The notes under the pieces: model-generated
The model's database searches: none
What the model was told of the DNA's origin: nothing
Seen by the model: only the letters and a program-made list of their open reading frames with translations
Shown: positions 32,051 to 38,440 of the stretch, piece after piece
How positions within the stretch are numbered: the first letter of the stretch is position 1
Layout of the letters: the number at the start of each line of letters is the position of its first letter
Made by a program: the position numbers and the translations under genes
NCBI GenBank assembly: GCA_964637835.1
Contig: CAZWYF010000014.1
Coordinates: 14,861 to 78,860, forward strand
Source of the DNA: Glo-17 sp964637835
GTDB taxonomy: Bacteria > Krumholzibacteriota > Krumholzibacteriia > LZORAL124-64-63
Length of the DNA stretch: 64,000 nt
Reading direction: 5' to 3'

Positions 32051-33703
32051 TCAGTGAGCGACGAGCACGGCTTCCGGCTCCGGAGCCGCATCGGCCTCGC
32101 TGACGGCCGGATTCTCGCTGGCCAGCGGCAGCCGCAGCACGAACTCGGCTCCGCCAGCAGGGTTGTTGTGCGCCTCCACCGTACCGCCGTGGCCGTGCAC
32201 GATGCGCGCGACCATGGGCAGGCCGAGGCCCGTGCCCTGGGGCTTGGTGGTGACGAAGGGAGTGAAGATCTCCTCGACGCGGTCGGGTTCCAGGCCCGGG
32301 CCGGTGTCGCGGACCCGCAGCTCGCAGGCGCCGTCCGCCGCGGTGGCGGTCAGGCGCAGCTCGCCCTGGTCATGCATGGCCTCGCAGGCGTTGATGCCCA
32401 GGTTCAGCACGGCCTGGAGCAACTGCTCGGGATCGGCGTGGAGCACCAGGTCCGGATCCACGGTCTCGCAATGGACGGCGACCTTCGCCTCCTGGGCGGT
32501 CACGTGCTGCCGCAGTTGCAGCTCCACCTGCCCGAGGAAACGCGCCGCCGGCACCGCGCGCGGCTGGCCGGGGCGCATGCGGGCGAAGGCCAGGAAATCC
32601 GTGATGATGGTGTTCAGGCGGGCGCTCTCGCGCAGGATCAGCTGCATGAGCTGGGCGTGATGGCCCTCCACCTCGAGGTCGCTGGCCAGCAGTTCCACCG
32701 AGCCGCGGATGCTGGCCAGGGGATTGCGCAGCTCGTGCGCGATGTTGGCGGCCAGTTCGCCCACGCCCGCCAGGCGATCGGCGCGGCGCAGGTGGTCCTG
32801 CAGGCGGCGGACCTCGGTCAGGTCGCCGAAGACCACCACCGCACCCTCGAGCGTCCCGTCGTGGCCGGCGAGGAACACCACGTTCACTCCCAGCGGTACG
32901 GCCTGGCCCCCCCGTTTGACCTGCACCTCGGCGCGGCGCCGGGGGCGGCCGTCGGCCAGGGCCCTCTCGACCAGCTCGGCCAGGTCGGCGCCGTCCTCGC
33001 CGAGCACCTCGCGCAGATCGTGCCCGCAGCCGGCGCGGTCGCCGAGACCGAGGATGGCGCGGGCCAGGGGATTGATGCGGGTGATGCGTCCGGCGCCGTC
33101 GACGGTGAGCAGTCCGCTGCCGAGGTTGTCCAGGATCATCTGCATCTCGTGGCCGACGCGGCGGACATGGTGCTCGGCGTGCGCCGCGGCGTGCCGGCGT
33201 CGTTCGGCCACGCGGACCAGCTCGCCGGCAGCCAGCCCGGCGCTCAGCAGCATCACGGCGCCCAGCGCGGTGGTGGCCGGGAGAGGATCCGACGCGCCCG
33301 CCTTCAGCAGATCGGGCAGCAGCAACCCCAGCGCCGCCAGCGCGGCCGCTGCCGTGGCGCCCTCGCGGCCGAGGCGGACCGCCGCGGTGGCCACCGGCCC
33401 GAGGCAGTAGATGGCCAGCCCCGGCAAGCCCGGGGCCCCGGCGATCACCAGCCCCACCGCCAGCAGATCGACGACCAGCATCAGCGCGTCCAGCCGCCCC
33501 CGGGACCAGAACCGGCCCGGGTGCGCCAGCTCCAGCGCGAGCGCCGACCAGAGCAGCCCCAGGCCCAGCCCGAACGGCAGCGGGTGCAGGCCCGGCTCGC
33601 CGCCGGCCACGGCCAGCAGGCTGCCGCCGGACAGCAGGATGGCCGTCAGGATCCTCAGCACCAGCCCGCTGTCGCCCGCGTTGCGCTGCGTGGCCGTGGC
33701 CAT
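32051..33703 (-). CDS. pilS: Sensor histidine kinase PilS
   Basis: Membrane histidine kinase partner of PilR. The 550-residue protein has about six hydrophobic segments in residues 15-165, as in PilS, a PAS domain (about 185-300, MILDNLGSGLLTVDGAGRIT), the phospho-His323 box NIAHELRNPLASIRGS, and an ATPase domain with NACEAMH, DTGPGLEPD and GTGLGLPMVARIV. In other bacteria PilS senses pilin level in the membrane. It starts three bases after the pilC stop. Confidence 0.93.
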   Translation of the reverse strand: MATATQRNAGDSGLVLRILTAILLSGGSLLAVAGGEPGLHPLPFGLGLGLLWSALALELAHPGRFWSRGRLDALMLVVDLLAVGLVIAGAPGLPGLAIYCLGPVATAAVRLGREGATAAAALAALGLLLPDLLKAGASDPLPATTALGAVMLLSAGLAAGELVRVAERRRHAAAHAEHHVRRVGHEMQMILDNLGSGLLTVDGAGRITRINPLARAILGLGDRAGCGHDLREVLGEDGADLAELVERALADGRPRRRAEVQVKRGGQAVPLGVNVVFLAGHDGTLEGAVVVFGDLTEVRRLQDHLRRADRLAGVGELAANIAHELRNPLASIRGSVELLASDLEVEGHHAQLMQLILRESARLNTIITDFLAFARMRPGQPRAVPAARFLGQVELQLRQHVTAQEAKVAVHCETVDPDLVLHADPEQLLQAVLNLGINACEAMHDQGELRLTATAADGACELRVRDTGPGLEPDRVEEIFTPFVTTKPQGTGLGLPMVARIVHGHGGTVEAHNNPAGGAEFVLRLPLASENPAVSEADAAPEPEAVLVAH

Positions 33704-33706
33704 GGG

Positions 33707-34924
33707 TCAGCCCCCGACCACGTTGGCCATCTTGAACATGGGCAGGTACATGGCCACGAGCATGCCGCCGACCATGGTGCCCATGACCACGATCATCAGC
33801 GGCTCGATGGCGGCCGTCAGGGCCTCCACCGCGGCGTCCACCTCGTCGTCGTAGAAATCGGCCACCTTGGAGAGCATCTCGTCCAGGGCGCCGGTCTGCT
33901 CGCCGATGCCGATCATCTGCACCACCATGGGCGGGAACACCCCGCTCTCCTTCAGCGGCTCGGCGATGGTGTCGCCCCCGCTGATGGAGACCGCCGTCTT
34001 CTCGATGGCCAGCTGCAGCACCTTGTTGCCCGCCGTGCGGGCGGTGATCTCCAGGCCCTGCAGGATGGGCACGCCCGAACCGATCAACGTGCCGAGCGTC
34101 CGCGTGAAACGCGAGACCGCGCCCTTGCGCACGACGTTGCCGATGATGGGCATGCGCAGGAAGAGCCGGTCGGTGAGCAGCTCGCCCTTCTCCGTGGCGC
34201 GGAAGCGCTTGAAGGCCACCACCGCGGCGAACGTCCCGGCGAGCAGGAGGTACCAGTTGGCCTGCAGGAAGTTGGACATGCCCATGACCACGCGCGTGGG
34301 CGTGGGCAGCTCGCCGCCGAAATCGGAGAACATCTTGGCGAACACCGGGATCACGCCGATGAGCATGAAGATGCAGGCGCCGGTGGCCACGAAGAGCACG
34401 ATGGCCGGATAGGTGAGCGCCCCCTTCACCTTGCGCTGCAGGGCGTCGTTCTTCTCCAGGAAGACCGCCAGGCGCTGCAGGATCACGTCGATGATGCCGC
34501 CGCTCTCGCCGGCGGCGATCATGTTGACGTAGAGGTCGCCGAAGATGTGCCGGTGCTTGCCCATGGCCTCGGACAGCGTGGCGCCGCCCTCCACCTCGAG
34601 CATCACCTGCTGGATGGTCTGCTTGAAGTGCGGCTTGGGCTGCTGCCGGGCCAGCACCTCCAGGCACTGCACCAGCGGCAGGCCGGCGTTGACCATGGTG
34701 GCGAACTGCCGGGTGAAGACGCAGAGGTCCTTGACGCTCACGCCCTTCCTGCGCCCGCCGAGCTTGAGGTCCTTGGGCTTCTTGCGCACGGACTGGATGA
34801 CGATCCGCCGCTTCCGCAGGTAGTCACCCACCTCGCGACGGTTCTCGGCCTTGTACTCGCCGGTGATGATCTCACCCTTGGCGGTCTTGCCCTTCCAGAC
34901 GTAGGTGGTGGTCGCTGTGGCCAC
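33707..34924 (-). CDS. pilC: Type IV pilus platform protein PilC
   Basis: Polytopic inner-membrane platform (GspF family) that works with the PilB and PilT motors. The 405-residue protein contains two GspF domains (VFTRQFATMVNAGLPLVQCL and RFTRTLGTLIGSGVPILQGL) and three membrane helices near 175, 225 and 380 (LMIVVMGTMVGGMLVAMYLP). The start is GTG 34924 with GAGGAGG upstream. Confidence 0.96.
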   Translation of the reverse strand: MATATTTYVWKGKTAKGEIITGEYKAENRREVGDYLRKRRIVIQSVRKKPKDLKLGGRRKGVSVKDLCVFTRQFATMVNAGLPLVQCLEVLARQQPKPHFKQTIQQVMLEVEGGATLSEAMGKHRHIFGDLYVNMIAAGESGGIIDVILQRLAVFLEKNDALQRKVKGALTYPAIVLFVATGACIFMLIGVIPVFAKMFSDFGGELPTPTRVVMGMSNFLQANWYLLLAGTFAAVVAFKRFRATEKGELLTDRLFLRMPIIGNVVRKGAVSRFTRTLGTLIGSGVPILQGLEITARTAGNKVLQLAIEKTAVSISGGDTIAEPLKESGVFPPMVVQMIGIGEQTGALDEMLSKVADFYDDEVDAAVEALTAAIEPLMIVVMGTMVGGMLVAMYLPMFKMANVVGG

Positions 34925-34947
34925 GGTTCCTCCTCGCGTCGGCGCGG

Positions 34948-36027
34948 CTAGCGGCCGGCGGTGACCGGCTCCTCGCCGAGCATTTGCAGCAGCTCCTGAG
35001 CATCAGGGCTGCGGCCGATGGCGGTATCCAGGGTGATCCAGCGGTTCTCCACCGCCTGGTAGAGCGACTGGTTCATGGTCTGCATGCCGTGCTTCTGACC
35101 GGCCTGCATGTGGCCGTAGATCTGGTGGGTCTTGTTGTCGCGGATCATGGCCTTGATGGCCGGCGTGCAGACCATGATCTCCAGGGCGAGCACCCGGCCG
35201 CCGCCCTTCTGCCGCGGGATCAGCTGCTGGGTGATGACGCCGGCCAGCGAGAAGCTGAGCTGCGAGCGCACCTGGTTCTGCTGCTCGGGCGGGAAGACGT
35301 CGATGATGCGATTGATGGACTCGAAGGTGCTGTTGGTGTGCAGCGTGGCCAGGGCGAGGTGGCCGGTCTCGGCGATGGTCAGGGCCGCGCCGATGGTCTC
35401 GCGGTCGCGCATCTCGCCGATGAGGATCACGTCGGGATCCTGGCGCAGGACGTACTTCAGCGCCTGCGCGAAGCCCTTGGTGTCGTTGTTGACCTCGCGC
35501 TGGTTGACGATGCAGCGCTTGTGCTGGTGCACGTACTCGATGGGGTCCTCGATGGTGATGATGTGGCCGCAGCGCTGCTGGTTGATGGTGTCGACCATGG
35601 TGGCCAGGGTGGTGCTCTTGCCCGACCCGGTGGGGCCGGTCACCAGGATCAGTCCCTGGTTGCGGTTGATCAGCTCGCGGCAGACCGGCGGCAGCCCCAG
35701 CTCCTCGAAGCTGTGGATGGTGTACGGGATCTGGCGGATGGCCATGCTGGTGACGCCCCGCTGCATGAAGACGTTGGCGCGGAAGCGGCTGATGCCCTGC
35801 ACGCCGAAGGAGAAGTCCAGCTCGCGCTCGTTCTCGAAGCGCTTCTTCTGCTCCTCGTTGAGGATGCTGTAGGCCAGCCGGCGGGTGTCCTCGCCGCTGA
35901 GCACCTCGTTCTGGCTGCTGAGCACCTGCCCATCCACGCGGTACTGCGGGGGCAGACCGGCCGTCAGGTGCAGGTCGCTGGCCCCGCGGGCCACCATGTC
36001 CTCGAGCAATTCGCGCATACCGATCAC
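34948..36027 (-). CDS. pilT: Pilus retraction ATPase PilT
   Basis: Hexameric cytosolic ATPase that depolymerises pili. The 359-residue protein has GASDLHLTAGLPPQYRVDG, Walker A GPTGSGKST (131-139), Walker B Glu205 in ILIGEMRD, the His box AETGHLALATLHTN, and the PilT-specific retraction motif AIKAMIRDNK (variant of AIRNLIRE). The start is GTG 36027 behind AGGAGG; ATG 36018 is possible. Confidence 0.97.
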   Translation of the reverse strand: MIGMRELLEDMVARGASDLHLTAGLPPQYRVDGQVLSSQNEVLSGEDTRRLAYSILNEEQKKRFENERELDFSFGVQGISRFRANVFMQRGVTSMAIRQIPYTIHSFEELGLPPVCRELINRNQGLILVTGPTGSGKSTTLATMVDTINQQRCGHIITIEDPIEYVHQHKRCIVNQREVNNDTKGFAQALKYVLRQDPDVILIGEMRDRETIGAALTIAETGHLALATLHTNSTFESINRIIDVFPPEQQNQVRSQLSFSLAGVITQQLIPRQKGGGRVLALEIMVCTPAIKAMIRDNKTHQIYGHMQAGQKHGMQTMNQSLYQAVENRWITLDTAIGRSPDAQELLQMLGEEPVTAGR

Positions 36028-36039
36028 GATGGGTCCCTC

Positions 36040-37737
36040 CTAGTCCTGCACGGTGGTCTCGCGCAGGACCTCCTCGATGGTGGTGACGCCCTTCTGGATC
36101 TTCAGCAGGCCGTCCTGGCGCAGGGTGAGCATGCCCTCGCCCTGCGCCTGCTTGCGCAGCTCGCTGGTCGAGGCGCGGTCCAGGATCAGTTCGCGCAGGG
36201 CCGGGGTGATGGGCATCACCTCGTAGAGACCCTGACGACCCTTGTACCCGGTGCCGCCGCACTGCTCGCAGCCCTTGCCGTTCATGGGCTGGCAATCGGC
36301 GGGCAGGCCGATCTCCGCCAGCGCCTCGGGAGTGACCTGCTCCTCGGTCTTGCAGTTCTTGCAGATGCGCCGGACCAGGCGCTGGGCCATGATCAGGTTG
36401 GTGGACGAGGCGACCAGGAACGGTTCGAGTCCCATGTCGATCATGCGGTTGACCGTGGCCGGCGCGTCGTTGGTATGCAGGGTGGAGAGGACCAGGTGGC
36501 CGGTGAGCGCGGCCTTGACCGCGATCGAGCCGGTCTCCAGGTCGCGGATCTCACCCACCATCACGATGTTCGGGTCCTGGCGCAGGAATGCCTTGAGCGC
36601 GGCGGCGAAGGTCAGGCCCACCTCGTCGCGCACCTGCACCTGGTTGATGCCGTCGAGGTTGTACTCCACCGGGTCCTCGGCGGTCATGATGTTCACGTCG
36701 ACGTTGTTGACCCGGGAGAGGCAGGAGTAGAGCGTGGTGGTCTTGCCCGAACCGGTGGGGCCGGTGACCAGCACCATGCCGTAGGGCTTGGCCACGTTCT
36801 CGTAGACGTGCTTGAGCGCCTCCGGCTCCATGCCGAAGTTGGCCAGATCGAGGGTCAGGTTCCCCTTGTCGAGGATTCGCATCACCACCTTCTCGCCGAA
36901 GATGCAGGGCAGGGTGGAGACACGCAGGTCGATCTTCTTGTTGCCCACCTTCAGCTTGATCCGGCCGTCCTGGGGAATGCGGCGCTCGGCGATGTCCAGC
37001 TCGGACATGATCTTCAGGCGGCTGGTGATGGCCGCCTTGAGCTTGACCGGGGGCTCCATCACCTCCTGCAGGATGCCGTCCACGCGGTAGCGCACCCGCA
37101 TGTGCTTCTCGTAGGGCTCGATGTGGATGTCGCTGGCGCCGATCTTGACCGCCTCGGCCAGGAGCGTGTTGACCAGCTTGACCACCGGCGCGTTCTGTTC
37201 CTCGCCCTGGGCGACATCGTCGTCCTCCTGCTCCTCGACCACCTCGATGTCGTCCTCGATGCCCTCCATGATCGAGGCCAGCGAGTCAGTGGGCGCGTAG
37301 TGGCGGTCGATGGCGCGCTTGATGGCCAGCTCGCTGCAGACCACGGGCTGGACGTCGAGGCTGGTGATGAACTTGATGTCGTCGATGGCGAAGATGTTCG
37401 ACGGGTTGGCCATGGCCACGGTCAGGATGCGGCCGCGGCGCTCGAGCGGCAGCACCTGGAACTTGGTGGCCACGTCGGCGGGGATCAGCTCGATGCACTC
37501 GCTGGAGATCGCGTGATGTTCGAGGTCCACCACGGGCAGGTTGTAGACCTTGCCGAGGAACTCGGCGTAGGTCTTCTCCTCCACGGCGCCGATGCGCATG
37601 AGCGCGAGGCCGAGGGAACCACCCTCGCTCTTCTGCATCTCCTTCGCCTGCTGGACATGGACCTCGGTGATGAGGCCCGCCTCGAGCAGACGCGCGGCGA
37701 TCTTGTCCCGGACGACGACGGAGCTGCCTGTGTTCAT
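36040..37737 (-). CDS. pilB: Pilus extension ATPase PilB
   Basis: Hexameric ATPase that powers pilus polymerisation. The 565-residue protein has an N-terminal MshEN-like domain (residues 1 to about 150), an acidic linker (DDIEVVEEQEDDD), Walker A GPTGSGKTT (326-334), EDPVEY, Walker B VMVGEIRD, and the zinc tetracysteine CKNC...CEQCGGTG that separates PilB from PilT. A 10-bp hairpin lies in its leader. Confidence 0.96.
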   Translation of the reverse strand: MNTGSSVVVRDKIAARLLEAGLITEVHVQQAKEMQKSEGGSLGLALMRIGAVEEKTYAEFLGKVYNLPVVDLEHHAISSECIELIPADVATKFQVLPLERRGRILTVAMANPSNIFAIDDIKFITSLDVQPVVCSELAIKRAIDRHYAPTDSLASIMEGIEDDIEVVEEQEDDDVAQGEEQNAPVVKLVNTLLAEAVKIGASDIHIEPYEKHMRVRYRVDGILQEVMEPPVKLKAAITSRLKIMSELDIAERRIPQDGRIKLKVGNKKIDLRVSTLPCIFGEKVVMRILDKGNLTLDLANFGMEPEALKHVYENVAKPYGMVLVTGPTGSGKTTTLYSCLSRVNNVDVNIMTAEDPVEYNLDGINQVQVRDEVGLTFAAALKAFLRQDPNIVMVGEIRDLETGSIAVKAALTGHLVLSTLHTNDAPATVNRMIDMGLEPFLVASSTNLIMAQRLVRRICKNCKTEEQVTPEALAEIGLPADCQPMNGKGCEQCGGTGYKGRQGLYEVMPITPALRELILDRASTSELRKQAQGEGMLTLRQDGLLKIQKGVTTIEEVLRETTVQD

Positions 37738-37752
37738 GGACGTCTTCTCCGG

Positions 37753-37781
37753 CCGCCGCGCGCGAGCTGACCGCGCGGCGG
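37753..37781 (-). promoter_or_regulatory. Inverted repeat in the pilB leader
   Basis: CCGCCGCGCG (37753-37762) and CGCGCGGCGG (37772-37781) form a perfect 10-bp stem with a nine-base loop, ending 15 bases before the pilB ATG and next to its ribosome site (GGAG). It could control translation, or end the upstream comEA transcript. No sigma-54 match is seen in this gap. Confidence 0.4.
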
Positions 37782-37830
37782 AAGTGCGGGCGTGACCGGG
37801 CGGACCCGTCGAGTTGCACGTTCCGGTCTG

Positions 37831-38319
37831 CTATCGGTCGGCGCGGGCGCTGCTTGAGGGAATTCGCCCGGTCGCGCCCGGGGGCTCCTCCGCGCCTGTT
37901 GCATTTCGCGCCCTCGTCTCTTTCTGGCTATCTGGTTCGGCGAACGCGAGATACGGCGCCAGGCGCTCGACGGTGCGTGGCCCGATCCCGCGCACCTCCT
38001 GCAGATCGCGTGCGCAGGCGAAATGCAATCCGGCGGCGCGCGCGGTCACGATGCGCTCCGCGAGGGCGGGGCCGATCCCTGGCAGCAGTTCCAGGGAATC
38101 GGCCGGGCAGGTGTTGGGGTCGAGGGGCGCGGAGGGGCGGGTCGGCCCCGACGGACGCCGGGTGGGCGGCGGCTCCGCCAGGGGCGGCAGCTGGGCGGCG
38201 AGCCAGCCCGGCTCGCGCCACCCGCCGGCGGGGTCGAGGATCAGGGCGTGGCGGATGCCCCGGCCCGCCACGACCAGCAGGAGCACCAGGAAGACGCCGA
38301 GGACCTCGCGGCGCGTCAC
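37831..38319 (-). CDS. comEA: ComEA-like helix-hairpin-helix protein
   Basis: Membrane-anchored DNA-binding protein, like the ComEA DNA receptor of transformation. The 162-residue protein has an N-terminal membrane segment (VLGVFLVLLLVVAG), a Pro-rich linker, and a paired HhH domain: ELLPGIGPALAERIVTARAA and VRGIGPRTVERLAPYL. Not all proteins of this form are DNA receptors, but dprA and the pilus locus in the same window support uptake. The start is GTG 38319, with a weak ribosome site. Confidence 0.78.
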   Translation of the reverse strand: MTRREVLGVFLVLLLVVAGRGIRHALILDPAGGWREPGWLAAQLPPLAEPPPTRRPSGPTRPSAPLDPNTCPADSLELLPGIGPALAERIVTARAAGLHFACARDLQEVRGIGPRTVERLAPYLAFAEPDSQKETRARNATGAEEPPGATGRIPSSSARADR

Positions 38320-38395
38320 GCCGTGCCGTCCCGGGCGGATGACGGACCGGCCGGATCGCCCCGGTCAGGAGGCCGGGCGCCCGGCGCCAGGCGAC

Positions 38396-38440
38396 CTGGT
38401 GGATGAAGACCTGGTGGGTGAAGACCTAGTGGGTGAAGAC
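38396..38440. repeat. Three 15-bp tandem repeats across a stop codon
   Basis: Units at 38396-38410, 38411-38425 and 38426-38440, plus strand CTGGTGGATGAAGAC, CTGGTGGGTGAAGAC and CTAGTGGGTGAAGAC. On the minus strand they encode the last residues (VFTH-stop) of the outer-membrane fusion protein; the stop TAG in the third unit is CAG in the other two, where the frame would read VFTHQ and VFIHQ. Confidence 0.9.

Noticed and set aside
37738..37830. A sigma-54 promoter before pilB
   Set aside because: No TGGC...TTGC pair with ten-base GG-GC spacing is present in this gap.
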